Shown: positions 43,785-55,305, counted from the stretch's first letter. The stretch: 64,000 nt of DNA from Diphasiastrum complanatum (GCA_029204225.1 CM055106.1:5840361-5904360); one strand, 5' to 3'. The notes: generated by a model from the letters alone, not told the origin. Made by a program: numbers and translations.

Positions 43785-44144
43785 TTATAAACATTGATTC
43801 GCTTCATGAGCAGGTACAAAAGGTTGCTCAAGCACATCGCCTTTAAGATAAACCATAGAGCCATTATGCAAAAAGGATAAACTGAGAGTTATATAGTCCT
43901 TTTTTGATGACTCGTTTTTAGCATGAAACCACTCTTTACCTATAATTAAGTCTACCTTACCAAGATTCATGATATGAAAAGACAAACTATCTACATAATC
44001 TTGATTTTTTAGCAATAAGGGAGGGACAAATTGCTCCCAGACCTGCTGCTCCCCACCCGCCACCATTCTGATCACGTACTTGTGGTCAATTGATGCAATT
44101 GCCAAGTTGAGCTTATGGATTGAATCATCATAAAAATATAACAC
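43785..44144 (-). pseudogene. gypsy retropepsin relic (second copy)
   Basis: IDHKYVIRMVAGGEQQVWEQ and LSFHIMNLGKVDLIIGKEWF align with the G1 protease at 985-1346. It lies just inside the LTR at 44201-44645, with gag apparently deleted. Confidence 0.72.
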
Positions 44145-44200
44145 TTATGGCTTGGTTGCCTACGAATTCATTCATGAGAATGAGATCTTGAGGTCCAAAT

Positions 44201-44645
44201 TATAAGGGAAGCTCCCTAAGATCCTGCTTACAAGACAAAACACAATGGAAAACACACTATGGAGCAACCACCCAACCAAGTAGAAGCAACCAATCAACTC
44301 TAGAAGCTTCACCCCCAATCCAACGAACAAGAGGCATGAATGTAAAGTGAAACCCTGGCAATGAATCAATGATCACAATGAGGAGTAGGGTGAGTTTGGC
44401 CTCTTCTTATAGAGCCATAAGCATCCTAGGCACATAGCCATGCATAGCCCTAAGTTCCCTATACATAGATTCACCTAGAATAGAGTCCTATGCATGGATC
44501 ACCTATTCATAGAATTGCTATTGATAACTCTACACATGCATACATTGTCTCATACCTTGTCTAAACTCCATTTAGTGTGTTCTGGGCCTCACAAAGATAT
44601 TAGTTACTTTCGGGTCACATCTAGTATGACGTGGCATAACTAACA
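44201..44645 (-). repeat. gypsy-type LTR, same family as 25563-25954
   Basis: Minus strand TGTTAGTTATGCCACG ... CCTTATA. A TATA-like CTCTATAAGAAGAGG lies on the minus strand at about 44403-44418. The end CCTTATA instead of CCTTACA and the lack of a primer site show decay. Confidence 0.6.
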
Positions 44646-45300
44646 GCTTGATTTATTGGAGTACCGTGTATCCAAGACTAGGAGTATACTGAATCCTACT
44701 TACTGGTCATGGACATAATATTTTTCCCTCCTTAAACTGTTTCTATCCTTAGAAACTCTCTAAACAAGAAAGAATTACAGTTCCTTTATCTTTCAATATT
44801 AACCGAGAAAATCAATATCCTTAGTCTAACTTTCATATCAAACAAGTACTCAGAGATAAATCTATTTTAAATCGTTAGACTTTGCTCTGGAGTACAACTC
44901 AGGTTTGAAAAAGTACACTAAGCAATAAATTTCTCAACTGGGTTATATTCACCATGAGTTAGTAACATCACCTTCATGTAAAACACTTACATGAAACACT
45001 GCGCTGCATGAATTCCCAGTGCTTGCATGCAAAATGGAATTATGCAAGGAGGAAGCCATGCATGGCTTTGCAAAGAGGAAGCCACGTGCCATTGAGAAGA
45101 ACATAAGTTACACGATCCTGCTGACATGGGACAGAAAAATCCAGGCCACCTAATTTATATTCAAAAATAAATTTAGCATGAGGCCCAAAAACGAGCAAAC
45201 CAATTTTACGATCGACATTTAAATACGTGGCAATAATACAAGTTAAGATTAAATAAATAAAATAAAATAAAAATATAAAAAAGTGAAAGCAAAAGACAAG
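44646..45300. other. non-coding
   Basis: Nothing recognised. Confidence 0.5.
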
Positions 45301-45310
45301 CACCTCTCTC

Positions 45311-45342
<32 letters not shown>
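45301..45342. repeat. (CT)n microsatellite, 42 bases
   Basis: CT run with one GT interruption at 45318. Confidence 0.92.
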
Positions 45343-45406
45343 AATTGACATTCTCTTTGGAGTTTTTGCATTGTTGCCCTAAAATTCACACCATGATATG
45401 TTAACA

Positions 45407-45410
<4 letters not shown>

Positions 45411-45491
<81 letters not shown>
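45411..45491. repeat. (CT)40 microsatellite
   Basis: 81 bases of perfect CT repeat, the longest in the window. Confidence 0.97.
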
Positions 45492-45494
<3 letters not shown>

Positions 45495-46237
45495 ACCCGT
45501 TTTCATTCTAAATTGATATAAACTAATGCTCGGAAAATCGGCATAGTATAGGAATGGAACCGGCAAATTTTCTCAAAAAATCAGCTTTAGAGATATAATG
45601 CAAGTTTTTAACAATCGATAAAATTTTGATTTTGTAGGAAATTTTATGTTTAGTAAAATATATGTAGGATTTTGAATTGTTGGCTTTTGAATATACATGA
45701 TGCGGATGCATGTAGATCATTATAATACTTTAAAAAACCACGTAAAATTTTGAAATGGGAAAGTCTCTACCTGGCAAGTAAGACCATTTGCACAATTTTT
45801 CTATATAAGTTACACTTGGCTAATTTCTAACCTTATAACACATTGTACCGAGAAAATAATTGTTGGAGCGAGCAACATTGATGCCCAAGAAAAATAGCTA
45901 GATGCCAACGATAATTGAAAAATATGAATTTTTTATTATATGATGAAATAATTTAGCAAATCATAATATTTCAATTGAGGGACTATTCTTCAAAAAGGCT
46001 AGCTACGACAGTGAACTGCACTGTCTTTGATAGTTGTAAAATTTTAGGATGCAACAGTTTTGAGTTGAAGGTTTTAGAAGGGATTATTTTTTAAAAGCGG
46101 ACATCCATTGACATATGTAGGATACAAAGGGAAACTTAAGGTTTCCTGAGCACTGTTCCAGACTCTCTCTCCCACGATCACAATCATTCACCAAATAGAC
46201 GTTTTCGAAAGCGTGACGCCGAGGGCATGCAATTGAC

Positions 46238-46428
46238 ACCTAATTAGCAATACTTCACTTATGGTCAAGATAAGTCAATCGTCAATATAAGTCAAAACCA
46301 TAATTAACACTACTTCACTTACCCTCAAAATAAGTCAATGGTTAATATAAGTCAAAACATAATTAGCAATACTTATGATCGAGATAAGTCAACAAGTCAA
46401 CGGTCAAGATAAGTCAAAACCCTAATTT
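46238..46428. repeat. degenerate tandem repeat, unit about 65 bp
   Basis: Three imperfect units with TAATTAGCAATACTT, AAGATAAGTCAA and AATATAAGTCAAAAC. Not seen in the first segment copy. Confidence 0.75.
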
Positions 46429-47063
46429 TGGACGGATTAATGCAAGATTGACGCGTTAACCATCATAGCCTACATGTTCTCTTTTTTTTTCGCGTGTCTG
46501 ACCTTGCGAGCGCGCAAGGTTAAGAGCTGCTGCAGCGGATGGTCGATCCTCCATTTTCGAGCTGCATTTTTCTGAAAACTGAAAGATAAGTCTGGGAGGT
46601 ATGCTATATTTGTCTTTAGAGGCGCCATAACCACACAAAGTTTGACCTATTTGGGAAGATCTCAAGCACACAGACAGCAGCTATATGGATGACCGCAAGA
46701 GTATGGCCTTGCCCTTTGTTTTTGCCATCATATGAACGCACAGTTGGAAACAAGAATACACGTGTTTTTGTGTGAGTTTAGCTATGCTCAAGAAGTATGT
46801 ATTAGGGCAATTCTCCATTATCAGAGCAATTACGTATGGTTATCCTAACCTGTTAGTAGTTATTCATGGTTATCCTGTAATTAGGTCAACGCCCTAATCA
46901 ATTAAGCTATGAATTAGGGCAATCGACTATGCTGTCCCTATTAGGGTAGTTCGTCATACTTATCCTTTAATCAAGTCAACACCGCAATCAATTACGGTAA
47001 GAATCAGGGCAATCAACTTGTATAGGCTGATCAATTATGTGATAGATTCTCCTCCAATTAGTA

Positions 47064-47116
47064 GTGAGTTAGTGACGACATTCTTTCCTCACCTTGGGGT
47101 CAAGAGTTCAAACTCC
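47064..47116 (+). repeat. SINE-like pol III head
   Basis: A-box-like TGAGTTAGTGACG (47064-47076) and a self-complementary B-box-like GAGTTCAAACTCC (47104-47116). The homologous first copy has the A-box part only. Confidence 0.35.
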
Positions 47117-48129
47117 AATCAGCCGCAAAATAAGGGCTTACAAGACAAAAAGACCATGTGTTAGGGTAAAGAATTCTGTATTAGGTGTTAGTTATGATGA
47201 TAGAAGCTGCTTGTTTCGATATTTATGGTAAGAATTTCATGTTGATGCAAGCCCTAAGAAAGGTTTATAGTTGTTATGAATCAATAATCGGGTAGCTGAG
47301 CTTAGCCTCAGCCATTGATTTATTATTTGGGTTATTTAGGGTTCCAATGTTGTTAGCTGAATAATTATTTGGTTTTGAGTAAATTCGGAAGTCAATCAAA
47401 GCCAGGCTCTGGTTATAGTGTTTATAGGTTTGCCATTTCCATCTCTCAGTTCATTTCAAAGAGACTTTCTTATGCCCAAATGGATATTCATAAAGGGAAT
47501 AGCATGTCTATCTGCGGTTCTATGCATATTGGATGAATCTAGATATATTCTCAAACTTTTTTTTGGATAGGGTTTAGTATCATGCACCTTTTTCTAGATT
47601 TTTGCTGTCCGTTCTTTTACGGACTTAAGTACATGGTTTTTACAAAACAGACCAGAATCGTAGGCTGTAGGCTACATTGTACTGGTGTACATGGCCAATG
47701 CTACAAAAACCTGAAAAGTTAAGCATTTACTTGTTTTTTACTCCCTTTTTACATAGTTATGGACTCAAAAATCTGTACTTTTTTTTTTCTTCCATTGGAC
47801 GTGTTTGCAAGGTTGTAGACATGAGTAAATGAGTTTTCTAGTAACTATGCTCTGAGTAGATGATCGCTGGGGCTTATTTGCCTTCAAGAGAAAGCAATTT
47901 TCTCCTTTGGGTTTTGTCAAAATTCCTCCAGGACCTTTTGTTGGACAACTACACTTATTGCCTCTCTTCCCTTTGGAAGATCTTTTTCATCTATTGCTTG
48001 CCTTTCCAGCCAAGTGATGCCTTACTAAAACCACTCTCTCTCCAAGGTAGCTTGCCTCCCTTGTAGGGGAGCCTGTGTAGATTCATCCTATGAATAAAAT
48101 TATTATGTACGTACAATGCCTCCTCGTCT

Positions 48130-48960
48130 AAGAAATAATGCTGTCTACACCAATAGGATAGTTTAGGGGGTTTGTTTTGTGATTCATAGCTCTCTAATAA
48201 GAAATTCTTTTGTACCTTTTCGGCTTTTTTCTGGCTTCATTGGCTAAACTTGGACACCATATTGACAACCATAACGGATCAATGAATGGACTAAAGTCTT
48301 GAAGAGGTGTTCTCATCTTTCAACTTCGTTGCAGAATATTCTTGTATTAGTTTTGTGTTACGGGAAGGGCCTTTAAGCCTCTTGTCTACACACAAATTCC
48401 ACTTATGGGGCTCTCATATTTGAGCCCTAGGTATCTATAAGATGAGACCATCTCCAAATTTGCCTTACAGTTTTCTTTACCTCTCTTGATCCACTCACCA
48501 TTATCTTTGTCTTGCTTAGATTGACTTCCATGCTTGGAACCTTGAGAAAGCTTACTTAATACATCTAAATCCTTTTTCAATCTTTTGCTAATGATGTTAC
48601 AACTTTAGAATATGTGAGTAGTAATAAGTCATACCTTGCAATGTGGACAACTCTTCGCCTATGTATCTAGAATTCAAGCCTACCAATAGAAAAACCAAAG
48701 AGAGGAGAAGATAGAGGGCATCCTTGTTCAACTCCAAGTTACGATGCTATTGTAAAAGACCCTCATCCACTAACGGTCTTGGTAGTCTAGACCAAACCCG
48801 CTCATAAATCCTTATGTGGGCCTATCTTACCTCTATGGGTACCTGGAACTCCGCCATCCTATCCCATAGTTTATGTTACGAAACTTTATCAAATGATTTT
48901 AAAATACTAACAAAGCAACAATTACGAGATTCTCCTTTTTCTTTTGCCCCTTCAAGTTTA
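48130..48960 (-). pseudogene. LINE reverse transcriptase relic
   Basis: On the minus strand: FVSILKSFDKVS, WDRMAEFQVPIEVR, AHIRIYERVW, LGVEQGCPLSSPLFGFSIG, LLLLTYSKVVTSLAK, KRGKENCKANLEMVSSYRYL. These are RT blocks of a LINE (the G-V-x-Q-G-C-P-L-S block and the S-Y-x-Y-L-G block are diagnostic). Stops lie after DKVS and IEVR, and the catalytic Y-A-D-D box is replaced by TYSKVV. Dead. The fragment at 31220 is a second copy. Confidence 0.82.
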
Positions 48961-49914
48961 ACTTTAGCATGATGAGATGGTGTATTGTTAAGTGCTCTAA
49001 AAGAAGCTTGAGAAGGAGTTGTAGCTTTGTTTTATTTAGCCCCACTTGCTAATATCCTGTTCGACCAAAAAGTTTTGCCATTAAGCTACTATCGTTTTTG
49101 GGATCGTAATTATTGCTCTCTTTGAAAAAATTTGTATAGTTATTATTCGTTGCCATTTTTCTAGGAAGCCTGAGCCATTCATGACATATGATGTTCGTTC
49201 AGTTTTCTTTGTAGGGGATTGCTATTTGCTAGTATGTATTGTCCTTTGTGCTTAAATTAATGCCATTTATGTGGTTGTGTTCATAACTTGGTATAAGAGC
49301 ACTTTCTTAGAAAGGTCCATATATCAAGAGAAGAGTTTCCTTTTTTCTTGGATTGCATTGTTTCTTTCTTAGATCATTGCAGTTAGATGCACATGTATTT
49401 TTTTTCCTTACTGTTTTGGAGTCATTTTAGTGTTACCACACATTTGACATGTACTCCCATCTTATGTGCCTTTTGGCATCGAAAAGACATGAATGAAGCT
49501 TTCTTTCTTTCTCTCTCTAGTCGTAATTGTCTATTTTTGGCTCTATCTTTGTCTACAACAACGAGTCTTACATTTTGTTCAAACTAAACTCATCTCCACT
49601 AGGTGCCTAAGAGTATGTAGTCATTTTGTGATTTTGATGTGTGGAAGTTAGAGTGCTAGAAGTTCAGCTAACATTTGTTTTCATGGTGTCGTCACTTTCG
49701 TACTTTTTTGAAATCATTTCGTGGAGATCTTTGCATTTTTGTTCTTCCTACAGTTAGATATATTGATTCTGAGCAGTGGAAGTTCACTTTCCATTTTTTG
49801 AAGTTTCTTCAAGTATTTAGCACTTCATCTCTTTTGTACTTTCTTGCATCTTCTATGAAAATTTTTGGATCGTTGTTCTTTCCACATGATATTATTTTTG
49901 ATATGTATCGATAG
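48961..49914. other. non-coding
   Basis: No coding region. 49460-49520 resembles the pre-tail and CT tail at 10800-10900 (CACTTTTGGGCAACAAAGAC versus CCTTTTGGCATCGAAAAGAC). Confidence 0.5.
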
Positions 49915-50146
49915 CCTACAGATCAGCGCTTCTTGGCATTGTCCACGAAGACATTTAAATCTTTCAATGTAGTCCCTTACTTTTTCTTTTTCTTCCATCT
50001 TGATTTGGCTTAATCAGACAAAAGGACTATTTGATAATCTATCTGGTTTGAATTGTTTGATGAAAGCTTCTTTCAACACTTCCAATCATTACGTTCATCT
50101 CGGTCAAGGTTAAAGAACCAATCTCGAGCGACACCTAGCAAGGTCA
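49915..50146 (-). pseudogene. gypsy gag, second part (G2)
   Basis: Minus strand TLLGVARDWFFNLDRDERND, EAFIKQFKPDRLSNSPF and VRDYIERFKCLRGQCQ in two frames: the W-F and F-x-x-x-F core of a gypsy gag. It joins 52786-53093 when element D is removed. Confidence 0.8.
50142..50146. other. target site duplication of element D, left
   Basis: GGTCA, identical to 52781-52785. Confidence 0.93.
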
Positions 50147-50491
50147 TGTTAGAAACAATAAATGATAATGCTAGTTTCCCATAGGTTACTATGACCCAAA
50201 AGGTCGAGACTTGTGTAACCATGGGGTAGGTTTATTATTTAGACCATGTTAAGTCAGTTTTAGCTAAGTTGGACCCAATTTTGGTCTAGTAATAACTCGT
50301 GGGTCCAAGTAAAGTCTAATTATGTTAAGGGGCCCTATCTTGACTTTTGGGAGTGCCCTTTCATTTGTAATTCAATCCTTTCTAGCATTGCTACTAGTTT
50401 CTCTCTCCTTGAGGGTGCCTAACCCTCTCCCTCTTCTTCTTGTATAGGGAGATTGAATGTTAGAAGGATCTTGACACTTTGATTTCCTACA
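50147..50491 (+). repeat. 5' LTR of D, 345 bp, promoter part deleted
   Basis: TGTTAGAAACAATAAATG...GATTTCCTACA. It lacks 99 bases present in the 3' LTR (about 52550-52648), including the TATA-like TTTATATG. Confidence 0.92.
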
Positions 50492-50504
50492 TGGTATCAG
50501 AGCC
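50492..50504 (+). other. primer binding site of D
   Basis: TGGTATCAGAGCC directly after the LTR end CCTACA. Confidence 0.93.
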
Positions 50505-51228
50505 ATGGATCTTCTATGCTTGATTTAGGGCGCCCTACCAAAAGAGATCGTCTTCACTTAGGGATCACAAAAATTCAGCACCTTTGCTGATTTTTTGGAG
50601 TGAAGATCCGTTCAATTTTGACTCTTTTCCGTTCTGTGCCACACATCAAAGGAGATGAAAGGATTTTGGGCGCCCAAAAATCAGTTGGTTGTTTGTTGAT
50701 TTTTCGGGTTGTAGGAAGTCTCCATTAATTATCTTCTTCGGGGCTGCTTTTAGGTCGCCCACATTTGTGTAGGTTTATCTTACTTTCGTCGGTCCGCTGC
50801 TACCCTATTTTTCAGGTTTGCTCCTTTGCAGGAGGGCGCCCATCTACAAGCAATTTTTATCTTCTAATTTGGCTGAAAAATTAGCACCCTTGCTGATTTT
50901 ACAAAGTGAGATCCGCTTCTTTTTGCTTGTTTCCAGGTGTGGAAGAAGACGCTAATTTTTTTGTGATGATCTGATCACATTCCGAGGCTGAAAATTGGAC
51001 AATATTTGTAGGGTGTTTGCAATAGCCCTATCCGTGTGTGTATTGTTCACACTTTTTGGCAAGAAAGAAGGGTTCCGAAAAAAGCTTTGTTGAAGAGTTC
51101 CTACATCCATCTAATGTGTGGTTTCGACACATTCCGGTGCTGATTTTTCAGATTTAATACTTGCTAGTTTTTGTGTCTTTTAGGGCACATTTAGGGTTTG
51201 AAAAAGTTTATCTTCTTGGCTGGTTCTT
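50505..51228 (+). other. leader of D with a repeated hairpin
   Basis: Non-coding. A hairpin of the form AAAATCAGCACC-TT-GCTGATTTT occurs at about 50569-50596 and 50875-50900. The same two sites are kept in the second copy at 58966 and 59267. Confidence 0.65.
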
Positions 51229-51699
51229 ATGGCAAGAGATTTGGGAGCAATTCGTACTTGTTCGGGCGAAGATATGTTGGATGGCACCAACTATTTTTCA
51301 TGGAGTTGCAAGCTGAGGTTTGGCATGACGTGATGATCAAGCTCTTTCATTGATTTATCGGTAACAAGATCTATCTTATATCATTTGAGATTTTGCAAGA
51401 CCTCTAAAAGTGCTTGGGAAACAATTTTAAAGATGTATCGATTAAAGGATTCATCATCATGCTTTCTCCTCTCTACTTCATCCTCTTTGAAGGTAGAAGA
51501 GCAAAGGCATGCAAAGTTTGATCATTGTCTTTCTACAAGTACAAGTTTGCATCGGAATGTTGGTATAGTACAGCATTCTTCTTCTCTTGAGCCATTTGTT
51601 GCAAATGATGGATGCATTAGTGAAGAACTTTGTGAGCAAGCTTCTCAAGTTAATGTTTTGGAAAAGGCTGAAATCAAGCATTCTTTGAAGCCATTTTGA
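51229..51699 (+). pseudogene. gag remnant of D
   Basis: MARDLGAIRTCSGEDMLDGT, NYFSWSCKLRFGMT, two stops, then FCKTSKSAWETILKMYRLKD and a Ser-rich tail to 51699. The start D-G-T-N-Y-x-x-W and the S-A-W-E-T block are typical of copia gag. Two stops break it. Confidence 0.8.
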
Positions 51700-52336
51700 A
51701 CTAATGGAGGAGGGGAAAAAATCATGTCAATTAGTACATTGGTTCGAAGTGGTGTGTTGTGGGATTTTTTGGGTGTTCAAAGTGGCAAGCTGCTGGTTTT
51801 TTGCGAGATAGCAAAGCATCTTTTTACCTTGGAGGAAACACACATGCCTCACCAAAATCAGTACCTTATGCTGATTTTCCTGTTTTGATGTTTATTTCTA
51901 TGATGACGGTGTTGCCTTACCTAGTGTTGGTGAGCAGATCATTGATAGTAAGATTTGGGAGGATGTGATGGTAAAAGAGTATCATACTCTTCTTCATGTT
52001 TCTTGTGATAAAAAGACTTATGGAATCAGGTGGGAACCATTAATGGATTGCAAATCCATATTTCGGCTTGTGGCTATTTTGTGGTTACCTACTTTGGATG
52101 GAGCATGCTTGTCTTCACTTTTCGACTTGATGCTACCGCACTTCGTATCCTACATCTTTTCTACATCGGGCATGATTGGAGTTGAGATTTTGGCTACTTC
52201 GACTACTTCGAGTTGGAGTTTTTTTTTTTCCAGCTACATGAAGTTTTGGGTAGCAAGCAACATTTTGCATTTTGTTGCAATTTTTCCATTCTATTTCATG
52301 TCATGTTATGTTTTTTACATTATCATTTAAGGAGGG

Positions 52337-52780
52337 TGTTAGAAATAATAAATGATAATGTTAGTTTCCCATAGGTTACTTTGACCCAAAAGGTCGAGAC
52401 TTGTGTAACCATGGGTTAGGTTTATTATTTAGACCATGTTAAGTTAGTTTTAGCTAAGTTAAACCCAATTTTGGTCTAGTAATAACTCGTGGGTCCAAGT
52501 AAAGTCTAATTATGTTAAGGGGCCCTATTTTGACTTTTGGGGGTGCCCTATAATTAGTAGTGGATAAGCTTAGGGTTTGGAAGGTTCTAGAACTTAGGGT
52601 TTGGAAGAGTCTAGGCCCTTGGAAGGCTTATTTATATGTACTCATTATTCATTTGTAATTCATTCCCTTTCTATCATTGCTACTACTTTCTCTCTCCTTG
52701 AGGGCTCCTAACCCTCTCCCTCTTCTTCTTGTATATGGAGATTGAATGTTAGAAGGATCTTGACACTTTGATTTCCTACA
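52337..52780 (+). repeat. 3' LTR of D, 444 bp
   Basis: Follows the polypurine tract AAGGAGGG. It contains TTTATATG (52631-52638) and a direct repeat of CTTAGGGTTTGGAAG. It ends TTTCCTACA before GGTCA. Confidence 0.93.
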
Positions 52781-52785
52781 GGTCA

Positions 52786-53093
52786 TAGAGAGGAGTTGAG
52801 CCATGCTTTCATGTGATGAATTTCCATGTACTACACAAGCATTGAGGATCCGTTCTTCCATCAAATTTCGGTAAATCTAATTTTGGAGTTCTACGTTCAT
52901 ATGCAGGTGTACCTCTTCTAGGAGATAATTTAACAGGTAGATCATCATCTCTCCCTTCGTAATGATTAGCTCTATTTCGTGGATCATGTATGACAAATCT
53001 TGATTGTGGTTTTGTTCGTTGGCTTGATTCAGGTTGTTCATTTGGAAGATTCGGTTTTGGAAGATACCTCTCATCATCATTTTCAGTATCCAT
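52786..53093 (-). pseudogene. gypsy gag, first part (G2)
   Basis: From 53093: MDTENDDERYLPKPNLPNEQ, FVIHDPRNRANHYEGRDDDL, ERRTPKLDLPKFDGRTDP, then in another frame CVVHGNSSHESMAQLLSMT, which runs straight into LLGVARDWFF at 50146 if D is removed. Charged N-terminus and target-search block of a gypsy gag. Confidence 0.8.
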
Positions 53094-54304
53094 GATCTGT
53101 ACAAAGTAGTGTTATAATATTACTTGCTTATCCTCCCTTCACGGAGTGTGGTTGGGTATAGGAATGAAGTGGGATGGACATGATACCATATAAAAAGTAA
53201 AATAGGAAAAAAAAAATTCGGTTAATTAGAGCGTGAAAAGAAGTGGATGAGAAAAAAGTAGTCGGGTAACTGGAAGAAGTGCTGCACAGGTAGAAACAAT
53301 GTTATGATACGTGTCAATAGAAATTGGCAGATGAAACAAGTTAACAAAATATGAAGTAAGTTAGAACATATTGAATCTATTAAGCAATAAAATAATGAAA
53401 AATAAACAAGAAAAACGTGGATGCAATTGAAATTGCGATTGTAATCTGGGCGTATCGTGCACTAATCTAAGTGAGTCGTCAACGATGTCAATGTTTGGTA
53501 AAATTCCTCGGTCTATAACTCACTACCAATGCTGAATTCTCTTACTGGACACATACACATGCTTAGAACTTGAACCTGCCAATTAAGCATCTTATCATTT
53601 TAATTCAATCAACCGAAAAGACTACTACTCATTACAGATCTCTTGAATCAACATTTCCACAATGAGTGGAACATGGCAAGCAGAAATCAACAATCCAATT
53701 CTAAGCATTCAGCATTACAACTCTGGCCTGTCATTTTGGTTAACTCTGATAAGATCTACTCACTTATTGTGCTTCTTACGAGTTCACCATTCACAAACTA
53801 CAGATCTATAGTCTATCACTTATATGGTAAATAGACTCTTGCTCACATTCACAATTCACGTCGGTTAACATCAGAATATCACAAGTTCTCAACATGCAAT
53901 TATATCCAACAAACAGTACATGGAAATGGTAAGTGGTACTCCATGGTTTCTCATTCCAATGACAATAGCTTTTTACAACACTCCATGCAACAGATGCGCG
54001 CTCACTCATCAACTCCGCTAATCACTGATCTGATCACCAACACATCAGCTATCCTTCTCTGGATTGCCCGATCTCGATCGACTGTCTGGTCTCTAGACTC
54101 TTCAATCTCTACACACTCACTCTCTGCCTCATCAACTCTCGTTTCAGCCCCCTCCTTCCTCGACCTCTCTTCTTTTCTATCTTTCTCTTCTTCCCCACCA
54201 TCGAGTTTCTTGGCTGTGACTTTCTACAACCAAATATCATTGAACTTTCCACTACCAAGTCACATCCAACTAACTCTTACGTAACCAACTAGTCTTTCCT
54301 CAAC
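53094..54304. other. mostly non-coding
   Basis: At 54010-54225 the minus strand is open and rich in Glu/Lys/Arg (KKLDGGEEEKDRKEERSRKE), possibly the start of a gag; nothing diagnostic. Otherwise empty. Confidence 0.4.
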
Positions 54305-54927
54305 TCATGGTCTCACACAACAAGATGCCATGGTTGGGTTCATAACTACAAGTCTAGTTACTCTAGTTCCTGGATCCACCGACACCAGAAATATTCCTTC
54401 GGCTGATTGTGATATTGGTAGAGAATCTACCAACAATTTTATTGTACTAGCATACTGCTGTTGCTGTTGCTTTTTAGATTTGAGAATTCGACAATCCTCC
54501 AACAAATGTCCGATCTGTTTGCAATATCTACAAAACAACTTTGACTTTGATGAAGCTGAGTTTGAATTTGTTCTTTTTTTCTGAATTCGAATTATTATTC
54601 GACTTTCGTACTTCACGTATGTTCTTCAATGTCTTCTTCTTATTGAATTTCTTTGAATAAAGAGCTTTTGATTCTGGTGCCGAATGGGAGAATGAAGATC
54701 CATTTATCCAGATCTCTTCCTGCAATAGCATAAACGAAACTTTTGCTATTATAAGACTTTGTTGAGTAGAAACAATAATCACCCAACTTTTGTAGGTGTC
54801 AAAAAGGCTCGATAGAGAGTCATAATGACATCTACATCGTTGATTTCTACACCACTTGCAGACATCTGCTCAAAACTATTTTTGAAGTTGTTCAAATGAT
54901 TTATAATCGAATCCGAATCAGCCATTT
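54305..54927 (-). pseudogene. copia H gag with zinc knuckle
   Basis: MADSDSIINHLNNFKNSFEQ, EINDVDVIMTLYRAF, then after a shift SWVIIVSTQQSLIIAKVSFM and LLQEE, Lys/Asn-rich linker, then another shift and KLFCRYCKQIGHLLEDCRIL (complete CX2CX4HX4C) followed by a Gln run. The same gag family as 42289-42960. The first about 100 residues are absent. Confidence 0.85.
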
Positions 54928-54978
54928 AAAATGAGAAATGTTTTTTCCTCAAGTAAAGTTTGGTAGTCACGTCTAGTT

Positions 54979-55051
54979 ATAGCTTTGGGAGATAGCTATC
55001 TACATATCTTCCATACGTATTGATATGTAGAGAACTAGCTCCCAAAGCTAT
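54979..55051. repeat. 30-bp-arm hairpin in the leader of H
   Basis: Left arm 54979-55008 and right arm 55022-55051 pair at 27 of 30 positions with a 13-base loop. Both ends read ATAGCTTTGGGAG / CTCCCAAAGCTAT. It lies just downstream (minus strand) of the primer site. Confidence 0.9.
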
Positions 55052-55305
55052 GATCTAGCTCTGAAACCATGTTGGAAAAAAAGCTATGCATGAGTCGAAT
55101 AACTATTCAACAATGATTATCAACTGGATAGTTGATAGTAGTAGTGATAGGTAATGTGATAACAAAACCGATTCACCTATGATCTAGCTCTGAAACCATG
55201 TTGGAAAATAAGCTATGCATGAGTCGAATAACTATTCAACAATGATTGTTAGCTGGATAGTTGATAGTAGTAGTGATAGGTAATGTGATAACAAAACCGA
55301 TTCAC
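55048..55305. repeat. 129-bp tandem duplication of primer site and LTR end
   Basis: Two units starting CTATGATCTAGCTCTGAAAC (55048 and 55177) each contain the minus-strand primer site TGGTTTCAGAGC (55058-55069 and 55187-55198) and about 105 bases of LTR end. Confidence 0.92.

Larger units (their letters stand above)
45525..48760. repeat. diverged segmental duplication, copy 2
   Basis: Homologous to 28740-31635 plus 34739-34768. It starts after the long CT run (GCTCGGAAAATCGGCATAGT) and ends inside the LINE. It contains the intact target site of copia C. Confidence 0.8.
50147..52780 (+). mobile_element. small copia element D, intact ends, no pol
   Basis: 5' LTR 50147-50491, primer site 50492-50504, leader, gag remnant 51229-51699, about 630 bases of unassigned sequence, polypurine tract 52329-52336 and 3' LTR 52337-52780. 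GGTCA duplicates flank it exactly, and the gypsy gag outside is continuous in frame if it is excised. It lacks protease, integrase, RT and RNase H, so it can only have moved with proteins from another copia. Confidence 0.93.

Noticed and set aside
45249-45566. Long minus-strand frame rich in Arg-Glu
   Set aside because: It is only the translation of the CT microsatellites.
52649-52864. 71-codon minus frame across the right end of element D
   Set aside because: Chimera: its first part is real gypsy gag, the rest is LTR of D.
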